From Boesenbergia rotunda (Eukaryota; Streptophyta; Magnoliopsida; Zingiberales; Zingiberaceae): 64,000 nucleotides of DNA. A program made the position numbers and the translations under genes. Below, piece by piece: positions 22,489 through 33,745 of this stretch (within the stretch, counting starts at the first letter, position 1; every line of letters begins with the position of its first letter). The notes beneath the pieces were generated by a model. That model had not been told where the DNA came from and searched no databases. It saw only the letters and a list, made by a program, of their open reading frames with translations. The stretch spans positions 551,538-615,537 of the forward strand of contig JAGFNQ010000967.1 of NCBI GenBank assembly GCA_024364735.1, given 5' to 3'.

Positions 22489-22939
22489 TTACAGTGATCT
22501 GCACTTGGAGAAGAAACCGGAAGACTTTGTCATCCGAAGAACGATCACGAACGAATCGAAAAGCTCTTCATAAGTTCACAAACCAAATCCCTTTTTTTAT
22601 AATTGGACGAACCAATCTTGAATGTTCTTCTCAATAACCCCTTCTTCGTCATGTGCACTTGGACGAACCTTGCACAATGACCTTATACACACGAGACGAA
22701 CTCTTTCTCTTTGACCTCGCACAGACCTCGCACATAGCTTGTCTCGCACGATCTCCATTGGCTTGGACGCACACACATAGTATGTCCTTTCTCTTCTCCT
22801 CCTCTCCCCTTTACCTTGGAAGCCATATATATAGGGGTAAAAGGTCTCTTCATATTCCTCCATTAATAGAGAAATATGAATGAGTTGGAAGAGGAAGAAA
22901 AAGGGGTGTCTCTTCATCTTCTATAATTCCAACAGAAGT

Positions 22940-23363
22940 AACTTTGGTCAAAGCTATTGTAATAGTTTTGATTAAATTTTAAATAATAATGTCAAAATAA
23001 GAGTATTGTTTTTTTTTTGAGGGAATATAGAGAACTTTTTTATGTTTTCTGAAAATGTGATATCATTTTTCTGATAATGGAATAAGGGATGTGTTTTTAT
23101 TTTTGCTAAATAAAATTCTTTCTTTAATTCCTTACCAAAAACATTTCATTTTTTCATTTTTTTTAGAATAACAACGAGAAAAATGGTCCTTTTTTTTGTC
23201 TATTTAGTTATAAAATATTAGTTACTTTAGATTAGATATGAAAGAGTATAATTATAATGATAAAAAGAAATTTTTCATTTTGAGAAGACTCTTATTCTAG
23301 TATTATTGCAACAATTATAATCCTACTATTACAACATAAAATAAAATTACATCAACTTAATTA
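22940..23363. other. AT-rich spacer between Copia-A and Copia-B
   Basis: About 0.4 kb of AT-rich DNA with homopolymer runs. I see no gene or repeat of note. Confidence 0.6.
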
Positions 23364-23368
23364 AAATT

Positions 23369-24651
23369 TGTTGGATATTTGAATTTTAAAAAGACTATAT
23401 ACAATTTTACAAAAGAAAATCGAAGTGTCATCAATTGATGAAAGTTAGAATTGATTTCAAAAACGAAATCTATGTTTCGCGTAGATGAATCTAGACTATT
23501 AATTTGCTCAAAAATGATTACGGATGAATAAGAAATTAATTATTTAAAGTCAACCTAAAATTGACATAAAAGAAAGTAGATGGGGAATAGTCCCACATCT
23601 GTAATTTCTAAATGTATTTGTTTCCTTATACGTGTTCCCGTGTTAATAGAGTTAAAAAAGAAAAACACAGGTGGTCTCTTCTCATAGGCGAGTAGGTGCC
23701 CGCACCTGCAAGCTCGCCACGCGCGCAATTGGTGTTTTGTTGGTGCACTTTGCATTTCGAACATACGCATCATCACAAGAAACATTGAGGAGCTTGAATT
23801 TATGCTCCAAGTGACGTGTCATGTGACATACGGTGCCTACGTGATATTCAGAACAATACTACATGAGCATTTCAGAATGATAATTCTCTGAATATTTTTT
23901 CTCTTGATCTATAGTATAAATATAGACCATTTGTACATCTTTATATTGTATTATGTCGTGACTAATAAACAATTTACTGGGTTATTGATACGGATAATAT
24001 CCAAATACCAAATACGTTCTCTATATGATCCATATAAATAAAAAGAAATTATTTTTGGAAAGATCAAAAAAATAGAAGAGAGAGATGACTGAACTGCTGA
24101 CTGGGCGAACGCATGGCAATCGTTGGATCAAAGAGGGGTGCTGGATCGCAAGTGACGTCATCTGTAGCGTTGATTGCGAAGAGTTGCGATCTGACTGTTG
24201 GTGGTGAGACTTGATCTGAATCGTTAGATCAAATCTGGCGGCTAAGATCAAAGGGAGATCTGAAGGGTTACAACCCTCCAGATCAAACGGCCCAGATCAA
24301 TCATAAACCAAAGGTCACACCCACTCACCAAAGGATACCTCACCTCTTTCCATGTATAAATAGAGTCCTCTAGATGTTGAATTCATTCATTCAATCATCT
24401 AAAATTCATTAGCATATATCTCATCTTGTGCATCTAGAGTCCAAAAAGCATACGAGAAGGTTCGCTGGTCTTGAAATTTGAAGTGCTCATATTTTGAGAC
24501 ATTGTCGTTGTATCTTGGGAAATGAATTGATGTTATCTATGAGCACATATAGTGGAGCAATATCATTTTACGGGGATAGTGTCGAACACTAACCTCGACG
24601 ATATTATATGAATTTGCACCTCCCGGTAGCAACCCCGGAACCGATCTCACA
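23369..24651 (+). repeat. Copia-B 5' LTR
   Basis: The LTR starts TGTTGGATATTTG and ends GATCTCACA, about 1.28 kb. A TATAAATA box stands at 24355-24362. The same box in the 3' LTR is where element D inserted. Confidence 0.85.
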
Positions 24652-24919
24652 ATCGTAAAACGATATTGTGCAAACTGATATAGCATTGAATAACGATGTT
24701 TCGACTGCCGTTCCGCATGGAGAGAAGTCAGAGAAATTCAATGGAGCCGACTCCAAATGATGGTAGCAGAAAATGTTGTTCTATCTGACAACACTAAACC
24801 TTATACGATTTTTGCTTGAAGACCCACCAGCCACTAAGGGATGTGATTCTAACAACAAAGCTGCATGCGATGCATGATCACATGGAGATTTCCTATGCCG
24901 CAATTACGTTCTCAACGCA

Positions 24920-26272
24920 TTGGACAACACGTATAACATATATAGTCCGATGAATATGACAAAACCTCAATGGGAATCACTAGAAAAGAAATACAAAATT
25001 GAAAACGTCGAATTAAAGAAATTCATTGTCGGTTGGTTTTTGGATTTCAAGATAGTGGATTCCAAGAGCGTAACATCTCTAGTCCAAAACATGCAACTAA
25101 TACTGCATGATCTGGATGTCGAAGGCATGAAGCTGATCGAGTCGTTCAAAGTACTCGCGGTAATCGAGAAACTCCCTCCGTCGTGGAAGGATTTCAAAAA
25201 TTACCTCAAGCACAAGCAAAAGGAGATGAGACTCGAAGACCTGATTATGAGACTACAAATAGAGGAGGATAATCAAAAGCTATCCGACTCCAGATTAACG
25301 AAGCGGGTTATCGACGAGATGTCCAACCTAGTTGAGTCGAACGCCAAGAAGCAGAAGCAATCCAAAAAGAAGGCTCAATGTAAGAAATTCAAAGGCTTGT
25401 GCTACAACTGCGAGAAGCTAGGACATATGTCCAATGATTTTGAACGCCCAAAGAAACCAACTAAGAGTTTCAAGAATGTTGTGAACCAAGTCACAACTTC
25501 TGATGATAGTCTCCCTAACTTTTCGGAACTGGATCTCACTGCAGTCGTGTTTGAAACCAACACGGTGGTGGGCAGCCCGAAGCAGTGGTGGATTGATACT
25601 GGAGCAACACGTCACATCTGTTCTAATAAGACGATGTTCTCCAAGTATACTCCGATAAGAGGAAAAAAGCTCTATATGGGCAATTCCACTATATCGCCGA
25701 TTGTCGGACTCGGGAAAGTTATCCTGATGATAACATTTGGGAAGGAGTTAACACTCATTGATATGCTCTACGTTCCCGACATCAGGAAAAACCTAGTTTC
25801 TGGATCGACACTTGTCAAGGGCGGGTTTAGACTAGTGTTCCAATCAAATAACTTTGTATTTACGAAGAATGGTATCTTTGTAGGTAAGAGATATTTAGAA
25901 CAGAGTCTATTCAAAATGGTTGTAATGACTGTACACCGTGATGATAATAAAATAAAAGCATTCAATTACGTTGTTGAATGTTTTAATTTATGGCATAATC
26001 GACTTGGATATGTTAATAATAATATTATGAAATGTTTCATCAAATTAACTTTATTATCAAATGTCAATATTGACGAAACACACAAATATAAAGTGTGTGT
26101 GGAAGCTAAGATGACGAGACTACCTTTTTATTCGGTCGAAAGGTTAACGACTCCTCTAAAATTGATAAATAGTGATCTATGTGACTTAAAATTTGTGCAA
26201 TCTAGAGGAGGTAGGAAGTATTTTATTACTTATTCGATGACTTCACGAGATTTTGTTTTGTCTTTCTTTTAA
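24920..26272 (+). pseudogene. Copia-B gag, protease and start of integrase
   Basis: The 450-residue frame carries the gag C-terminal half and a zinc knuckle CYNCEKLGHMSNDF, in which the last Cys is replaced by Phe. It continues into the protease motif WWIDTGATRHIC and the integrase zinc region (WHNRLGY, with a Tyr where His is usual). It ends in a frame break at 26272. The gag N-terminus upstream (24700-24919) is broken into short frames. The damage to the knuckle and the zinc site fits an old, inactive copy. Confidence 0.9.
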
Positions 26273-26954
26273 TAAGTAAAGATGAATTCTTAGAGACTTT
26301 TAGATCCTATAAAACAAAAGTTGATAATCATCTTGATAAACGAATTAAAATAATTCGTAGCGATAAAGGTGGAGAATATGGTGCATTGTTTGATGAGTTT
26401 TGTTCAGAATCTGACATTATCCATCAGACAACATTATCATACTCACATCAATCAAATGGTGTTATCGAACGTAAAAATTGAACATTAAAGGAAATGATGA
26501 ATGCTTTGTCGATAAATTCAGGCTTACCCAAAAACTTGTGGGGGGAAGCTATATTATCAGAAAATCACATTCTAAATAAAATCTCTCACAAGAAAAATAA
26601 TAAAATGTCATATGAACTATGAAAAAGTTGCGAGTCATCGTACAAATACTTGAAAGTGTGGGGGTGCTTGGCAAAGGTCAAAGTACCCAAGCCAAAACAT
26701 ATAATGATCGGACCTAAAACGTTCGATGTGATATTTGTCGGATATACCCATAACAATAGTGCATATCATTTTATAGTTCACAAGTCAAGCATTCCTGATA
26801 TTAATGTGAGAACAACCATAGAATCTCGAAAAGCAATATTATTTGAAAACGTATTTTCAAATAAGAAGGGAAACATTCAAAATGATTGCAACGAAAGTTC
26901 TAATGAACAAGACGTTCCTGAACTTAGTTGTCGTAAAAGGACTATTGACGATTA
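26273..26954 (+). pseudogene. Copia-B integrase core, broken
   Basis: The core reads with interruptions: RSDKGGEY holds the second catalytic Asp and NGVIERKN the Glu, followed at once by an in-frame TGA. The C-terminal integrase part continues at 26650-26954 after another stop near 26622. Confidence 0.85.
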
Positions 26955-27100
26955 AAGCACAGAACCACGTCGGGGCAAACAGGCTAGATTTGAGAAATAG
27001 TTCAGGCCGGACTTCATGACTTTTATGTGACGCTCCATTGTGGAAAGAGACTATCAATAATGAAATCGAGTCCATCACGAATAATTATACTTGAGAATTA

Positions 27101-28410
27101 ATGGACTTTCCTTCTAGTACTAAACCATTAGGTTGTAAGTGGATACTAAAACGCAAGTATAAAGCTGATGGATCAATTGACAAGTATAATGTCAGACTAA
27201 TACCTAAAGGATTCAAGCAAAAGAAAGACCTTGACTACTCGAATACCTACTCATCTGTGACAAGGATTACGTCCATACAAGTGTTGATAGTCATTGCAAC
27301 ACTACATGTTAAAATTGCGTTCTTAAATTGTGAGTTAGAAGAAAAAATCTATATGGAGCAACCCGAGGGGTCCGTAGCTCTAGGAAAAGAAGAAAATGTG
27401 TGTTGACTTGTTAAGTCGTTATACGAACTTAAACATGTGCCTAAACAATGGCACGAAAAATTTGATAAAATAATGTTGTCAAACGAATTCAAAATAAATG
27501 AATATGATAAATGTATTTATGTTAAAACCACACCTGAAAGTCATGTAAATCATCTGTCTATACGTAGACGATGTCATTATAATGGGAAGTAATCATGAGA
27601 TAATCATGAGTATAAAGAGAACGCTGTCTAACAATTTTGATATAAAAAATATATGGGTCGAGCAGATGTTATATTGGGAATTAAAATTCTCAAGACATCT
27701 GATGGGATAGTTTTGACACAATCCCACTGTGTAGAGTCGGCATTGAAAAAGTTTAATGCGTATGATCTTTCTACAATGAAAACACCTATGGATCTAAGTC
27801 AATACTTGACAAAAAACGTTGGTGAGCCCATATCGCAATTGGAATATTCTCGGATAATAGGTAGTTTGATGTATCTCACAAACTGCACACGTCTAGATAT
27901 TGCTTGTGTGGTCAACAATCTGAGTTGTTTTACGAGTAATACAAACAACTCCCATTTGAAAGCACTGATGTGAGTTCTTAGATATTTGAAATATACTATG
28001 AACTACGGATTACATACGGAAGATATCACGCTATCTTAGAGGGACACTGTGATGCAAATTGGATATCAGATGCATAAGACTCCAAATTCACTAGTGGATA
28101 TGTATTCACGATCGGTGCGGGAGTGGTATCTTGGAAGTCCACTAAGCAAACGTGTATTGCTTGGTCAACTATAGAATCCAAGTTTATAGTACTAGACAAA
28201 GTAGCTGAAGAAGCTGAATGATTGCAGAACTTCTTAGAAGATATGTCGAGTTGGACGAAACCTATATTCGTTGTACATATATACTGCGATAGTCAATCGA
28301 CGATTGGAAGAGAACAGAGTAGTATATATAATGGTAAGTCATGGCATATACGTTATAGACACAATATCATTAGGCAGTTGATCTCGAATGGAGTGATTGC
28401 AATCAAATAG
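27101..28410 (+). pseudogene. Copia-B reverse transcriptase and RNase H, broken
   Basis: The reverse transcriptase is recognised from KPLGCKWILKRKY, the palm region (HVKIAFLNCELEE) and LYVDDVII near 27558, which lies in a shifted frame. The connection segment is at 27653-27973. RNase H remnants follow (ANWISDA, SGYVFTIG, CDSQSTIG) up to 28410. At least four stops or frame changes are visible. Expected residues are also altered (for example Asp of the palm MD motif is replaced by Lys). Confidence 0.88.
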
Positions 28411-28614
28411 TTAAGTCAAAAGATAATTTTTAAAAAGCAGATCCTCTTACGAAGGGGCTAAGTTGAGATCAAGTATACTACACATCGAGAGGAACGAAAT
28501 TAAAAAACTACAACTGAAATGACTATAGCGGTAATGCAATTTTGTTGCCTAGAGATCCCAAGATCTTCGTTTAATGGGTTAACGAAGTTACAGAAGTTGT
28601 GTTACAACACACGA

Positions 28615-29044
28615 TATTGGAGCGATCTAGGTACCTTAAGTTTTGATGTTTGTGCAAAGGTTTAAGTTATGTTTGTTGTGTATTTGATATGCATTATAAG
28701 AATGTAGGATATAGGTACAACAGGAGAAAAGCTTATTAGTAGTCTACCAAGCTTAGGTGCGTGTGCAAGTGTTGTGGTGAGGTTTCTCTACCTACAAGGA
28801 GCAACACGAGCTAGCCGGAGGCTTTTCGGGGAGTCATCCACCGACGAATCAAAATCGTTCACCTTACAGATAACCGTGAAATTGGAATATCATCTCCAAA
28901 CCACGTAATGGTTTGGTGTTTGCGTTTGTGTTTTTATTTGTAGTTTGTATTTCACCTTGCGCACGCTAACACGTGTAGGAAGAAACGACGCATTGGGGGA
29001 ACAGACTATTCACCCCCCTCTAGCCAGCGCACTGATCTCCAACA
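28615..29044 (+). repeat. Element C 5' LTR, internally deleted
   Basis: The LTR begins TATTGGAGC (the expected TG is TA here) and ends CCAACA. It is 430 bp, against 853 bp for the 3' LTR. The missing block lies after GAGAAAAG, and the join is at the short word AAAG, which borders the block on both sides in the 3' LTR. Confidence 0.85.
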
Positions 29045-29111
29045 AGTGATATCAGAGTCAGGTCCGCTCTTGTTGGACTAACTATAAAAAAAGCAAAGGC
29101 GCTAGAGGAAG

Positions 29112-30602
29112 ATGGATTCGGAAGGTCCTCTAGGATGGGATACTCGGATCCCACCTCCATACGATCGAGACGACTTCGATTATTGGCGGAAGGGTTAGAG
29201 ACATGGTTCCAAATGAATTGTGAACATTCGACCGCATTGGAGGTTCCATTCAAAGCTCCAACGGACAAAAAGGGGAAACACCTTCGATCTCGATATTGGA
29301 CAAAGGATCAAAAGGAGAAAACGGAGGCGGATAAGGAGGTAACGAGAATTGTTTTAAATTTATTACCTTCTTATATTGTGTCTCGTGTAGGTGATTACAA
29401 GAATATTTATGAGCTATGGAGAACGATGATAGCTCTACATGGGAACTCTACATAAGGACAAGGAGTGGAGGAGCCCAAGGATAAGGGCTCATTGGTCCAA
29501 AAGATTGAGAAGAACCAATTGGAAGTTGAATCGAGTTCAACATCCGAAGAGGAGGAGAAAGTGGAATCATCCACGTCCTCAAGTGAGGAAGAAGAAGAGC
29601 AATCCAAGGCGGAGGAGATCTTGAAAACTCAACCTTCAACCTCAACTACCGAGAAGAGTGGGAAATCTCATATCAAATGCTTTGAGTGTGGGGAAATGAA
29701 ACGCTACAAAGGTAGGTGTCCTTCTCAAGAAGGTAAAAGAGGTAAACTCTAAACCTGATAAAGTTCATTTAAAAACTAATATGGGTTGTAGGGATGGAGC
29801 TAAGGATAAGAAGCATATAATTTGCTTCACGTGTAGTGAGTGGGGCCACTACCACACAAAATGCCCAAGGAAAGGAGAGTTCAAGAAGCTAGGGCATTTA
29901 AAGAAATTGGAGAAGAAGAGGAGCTCAAGTCAGGGGGGAGCTTCAAAGGTAAAAGGGAAGGTAATCCCTTATTTAAAATTCAATCAAATTTCTAATTCAT
30001 ATATGCTTGTTAAAAATAATATAGATTATTTATCCAAGCATAATCATGGATTTAAGTATAATGATAGGAATATGGTTAACAAGGTAGATAACCCTAAGAA
30101 ATCATTACCCAAGGCTAGACCGAACAAGACCAAAACTACCATGTCTAACAGGAGGAAAGTAGTTAATGAGCAAGACATTAATCCCAAGAAGGGGAGACAT
30201 ATGCCTACAAAGGTAGGTAGGTCTATGAATGCCCAAAGTGGTCATGTTGACTCTAGGGTTAGAACCCTAGAATTAGAAAATTAAGTCTTGAAGGCAAGAT
30301 TTGAGGAAATAGAGAGAGACCTAGATAGGTTCATTATTAGACCTAGGGGACTTGACATATATTTGGGTGGTCAAAAATCCAAAAATGTCAAATTGAGTAC
30401 TTCCAAGACCAAAGAAATTTCAAATGCTAGGAGGGCACAAGACATTGATAAGGGAGGTGTAATCAAGGACAAGACGTCCATGATTAGGAAAGTAAAAGTT
30501 GTGAGCCAAGGGTCACTGAAGGTACACCGGTGTGGCTTAGTAACCTTCGATGAGTCACCTAGGGAGGTGGCTAAGGCTAGAGCTCAAGGGGGAGCTCTAT
30601 GA
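29112..30602 (+). pseudogene. Element C gag with zinc knuckle, broken
   Basis: Reading starts at ATG 29112 (MDSEGPLGWDTRIPPPYDRD) and shifts frame near 29200 into a gag core with YELWRTMIALH. A TAA at 29453 interrupts it; the same frame then resumes with a Ser/Glu-rich linker and a knuckle-like CFECGE. After another shift, CFTCSEWGHYHTKC near 29830 is an intact CCHC knuckle. Lys-rich sequence follows to 30284 and, past a stop, to 30602. The protein is of the copia gag type. No pol motif follows. Confidence 0.8.
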
Positions 30603-31484
30603 GTTAAATTGGGACCCATGGTAAATGAATCTCGGGAGGATTTCCTCCGGAAGTCTAGATAGACCTTGGAGTGTGTCAAAGGGTTTGGAGACGGATTTAA
30701 GACTCGATCCTTAGGTTTTGACACATTGGGTTTATGTTTCATGCATGAAAATATAACATTTGGGTCATATTGCATGAAAATTAGTATTTGATGTATAGAT
30801 GCTTTATAAACCAATGTTAGGGATGCATTGTGGTTTGATATAGGTAGATACATCAAGAGGAAGTCAAAACTAGGACTTTAGGTCAAGGTTCTATTAAACC
30901 ATTTAGATAGTTTTGGGTTTTGTTGCAGTCTTGGGATCAGTCGATTGGTAACTATCTCAGCCGACTAATACGTGTTGAAACTATTTTCAGCAGTCAAAAA
31001 GTGTCTAAATAATTGTCAAGCATGTGTATAATCTTATAGGAGGTTAATATACAATGTTTATAATCATTAGATGTTAAAGAATTCAATAATTGAGATATTG
31101 TTGCAGGTCTTTTTTATGTGTGACAAAAGGGGAGAAGTGTTGGGTTTAAGTGGGAAACCAATACACCTTTGCAAGAAATCCAAGTTCAAGAGAGAGCTTA
31201 GGTGAAGGAGGAACATTTGTTGGCAAAGGGGGAGAAGTACCTTTGCAAGGAAAACCTACTTAAGAGGGAGAGGTAAAGGGGGAAGCCTAAGGTTAGGTTC
31301 ATGATTTATGCATGATCATTTGCTGGTAAAGGGGGAGCAATACTTTTGTAAAAAAAACCTACTCAAGGGGGAGTTTAGGTAAAGGGGAAGCCTAAGATTA
31401 TGTTCCATAATTTATGCATGATCATTTGCTTTATTGTTGTTTCCCTAATTTAAACAGGTTGTCAAACATCAAAAAAGGAGAGAT

Positions 31485-32337
31485 TGTTGGAGCAATCTAG
31501 GTACTTTGGGTTTTGATGTTTGAGCAAAAGTTTAAGTTAGGTTTATTGTTGTATTTGATATGCATTATGAGAATGCATGATATAGGTAGAGCAGGGGAAA
31601 AGTCCCGGTGGGATCTTAGCAAAAAAAGACCCGACAACAGAAGGCAAGCCATGAAGGATGGGGAGACATCCGTGGGACGCGAGGCTGATGGACGAGGCTA
31701 AAAGGCTAGGTTTAGGTTGGTCGGGTGAGGACGAGTGCTCAGTGACTATACTTGGGGCTGAAACCCGTGGTTTAGGATTTGGGTAGTCGACTAATGATTG
31801 GATCAGTCGACTGGTGCTTGGTTAGTCGATTGGTAAAGGTCACAAAAAGATCAGTCGACTAGTGTCGGTTAGAATTCGAACGTTGGGCTGTAACGTTCGA
31901 ATTCAGGTGGACCAGTCGACTAATGTGACACCAGTCGACTGGTAACGGTTAGATCAGTGACGAACTCTATTTAAGACAGCTCGGTTTGACTGGGCAAAAG
32001 TTGACGAAATAAGCTTGGGTAAAGCTTATTAGTAGTCTACTAAGCTCAGGTACGTATACAAGTATTGTGGTGAGGTTTCTCCATCCACAAGGAGCGACAC
32101 GAGCTAGCCAGAGGCTTTCCGGAGAGTCATCTACCGACGGATTAGGATCGTCTACCTTACGGACAGTCGTGGAGTAGAAGTATCATCTCCGAACCACGTA
32201 AATATTTAGTGTTAGCATTTATGTTTTTATTTGTAGTTTGTATTTTCGCTTGCGCATGCTAACACGTGCAAGAAGAAACGACACATTAGGGGCAACGGGC
32301 TATTCACCCCCTCTAGCCAGCGCACCAATCTCCAACA
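31485..32337 (+). repeat. Element C 3' LTR
   Basis: The full-length LTR starts TGTTGGAGCAATC and ends TCTCCAACA. In its middle (about 31780-31950) the word CAGTCGACT or a near variant recurs about seven times. The portion lost from the 5' LTR includes this cluster. Confidence 0.85.
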
Positions 32338-32796
32338 CACGAGATATATTATCTCTATCCCATTCCTAGGATGAATATATGATGTCCTACCACATGTAGT
32401 GTGGTTAGACTTATGCTTTTAATGACTTCTATACCTTTATAAGGTGAAGTATAGTAGGATATTCTTGATAGAAGTTTCACCTATGTGAGTGTGATGACAG
32501 GCCGCTTCAATGAAACACTCATGAATCCAAGATAGTGTCCATGGCCAAAACGGAACTAACCATGAGAACCAAAAGTATGTGAGATATGTCCCTGTGTGTG
32601 TTATTGTTTTAGTATACACAAACAACTGAGCAACTCAAGATATCACGTTCATTGCGCGACCTAGTATGCTCGATAGCATTCCACTACGGAAGGTTCAAAG
32701 CCACAAGCTACCTCTCCTGATGCATTGACTTATCGATTGGAATTTTGTAAAGTATCAACATGTATACACACATTAATTTCTATTCATGTAGAGGAT

Positions 32797-33664
32797 TGTT
32801 AGATATTTGGGTCTTAAAAAGACCAAATACGATTTTGTAAAAAAAAAAAAAGGTGTCACCAATCGATGAAAGTCATAATTAACTTCAAAACTAAATCTAC
32901 GTTTCGTGTAGATGAATCTAGACTATTAATTTACTTAAATCGATTACGGGTGAATGAGAAATTAATTGTTTAAAATCAGTCTAAAATTAACAGAGAAGAA
33001 AGTACATGGGAAATAGTCTCACATTTGTAATTTCTAAAGGTGTTTGCTTTCTTATATGTGTTCCTATGTTAATGAAGTTAAAAAAGAAAAACACAGGTGG
33101 TCTCTTCTCATAGGCGAGCAGCTGCTCGCACTTGCAAGCCCGCCACGCGCGCATGTGCCTAATGGGTGCTTTGTTGGCGCACTTTGCACTTTGCACATAC
33201 GCATCATCGCAAGAATCATATAAAGTTATGCTCCAGGTGACGTGTCATGTGACGTGGCAATGCCTACGTGGCACTCTGGTGACGTGTTATATGACGTGGC
33301 AGTGCCTATGTGGTAGCCGGGTAGGAGGAGAGAGATGAGTGAACTGCTGACTAGACGAAAGCATGATAACTGTTGGATCGAAGAGGGATGCTGGATCACA
33401 AGTGACGCGATCTGGCGTGTTGATCACGAAGAGTTGCGATCAGACCGTTAGTGATGAGACTTGATCTGAAGCATCAAATCAAATCTAGCAGTTAAGATCA
33501 AAGGGAGATCTGAAGGGTTACAACCATCCAGATCTATTGGCTGAGATCAAAGGGCTATTTGAAGGATTACAACCTTCCAGATCGAACGACCTAAATCAAT
33601 CCTAAACCAAAGGTCACACCCACTCACCAACGAGTAGCTCACCTCTTCCCTTGTATAAATAGAG
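32797..33664 (+). repeat. Copia-B 3' LTR, left part
   Basis: It starts TGTTAGATATTTG and follows the 5' LTR until TATAAATAGAG at 33654-33664, where element D begins. The right part resumes at 43609 after the duplicated TAGAG. Confidence 0.88.
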
Positions 33665-33745
33665 TGTTGGATCGAGAGAACCGATAAAGGGGGGGTGAAT
33701 ATCGGAAATCGTTCGGATTTGAAGAGAGAATGCGTAGCGGAAGAT
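33665..33745 (-). repeat. Extra 81-bp LTR end outside the left LTR of D
   Basis: This piece repeats the terminal 81 bp of the D LTR (TGTTGGATCG to GCGGAAGAT on plus) and is followed at 33746 by a complete LTR that starts with the same sequence. It corresponds almost exactly to the part missing from the truncated LTR copies at the other end. Confidence 0.9.

Larger units (their letters stand above)
11033..22934 (-). mobile_element. Copia-A: Ty1/copia LTR retrotransposon with nested insertions
   Basis: The element is bounded by LTRs at 11033-11531 and 21027-22934 and by the 5-bp target duplication GAAGT (11028-11032 and 22935-22939). It reads on the minus strand: 5' LTR, primer-binding site, leader, gag, protease, integrase, reverse transcriptase, polypurine tract, 3' LTR. 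The order integrase before reverse transcriptase defines Ty1/copia. After removing two MITEs, the 5' LTR is 500 bp against 499 bp for the 3' LTR and the two are very similar, so insertion is fairly recent. The interior has stops and frameshifts and a CACTA element in the leader, so the copy cannot be autonomous now. Confidence 0.93.
21027..22934 (-). repeat. Copia-A 5' LTR interrupted by two MITEs
   Basis: The LTR sequence is 21027-21083 plus 22492-22934, about 500 bp, and matches the 3' LTR closely. A CATATATATA string on plus at about 22824 corresponds to its TATA box on minus. The two inserts are listed separately. Confidence 0.9.
28615..32337 (+). mobile_element. Element C: gag-only LTR retrotransposon (TR-GAG-like)
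   Basis: The 3.7-kb element is flanked by CACGA (28610-28614 and 32338-32342). Its LTRs are 28615-29044 and 31485-32337. A primer-binding-like TGATATCAGAGTCAGG follows the 5' LTR and a purine tract AAAAAAGGAGAGAT precedes the 3' LTR. The interior of 2.4 kb encodes only a gag-like protein with a zinc knuckle. With no protease, integrase or reverse transcriptase it is non-autonomous and would need a partner copia element. It is inserted in Copia-B downstream of RNase H. Confidence 0.88.
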
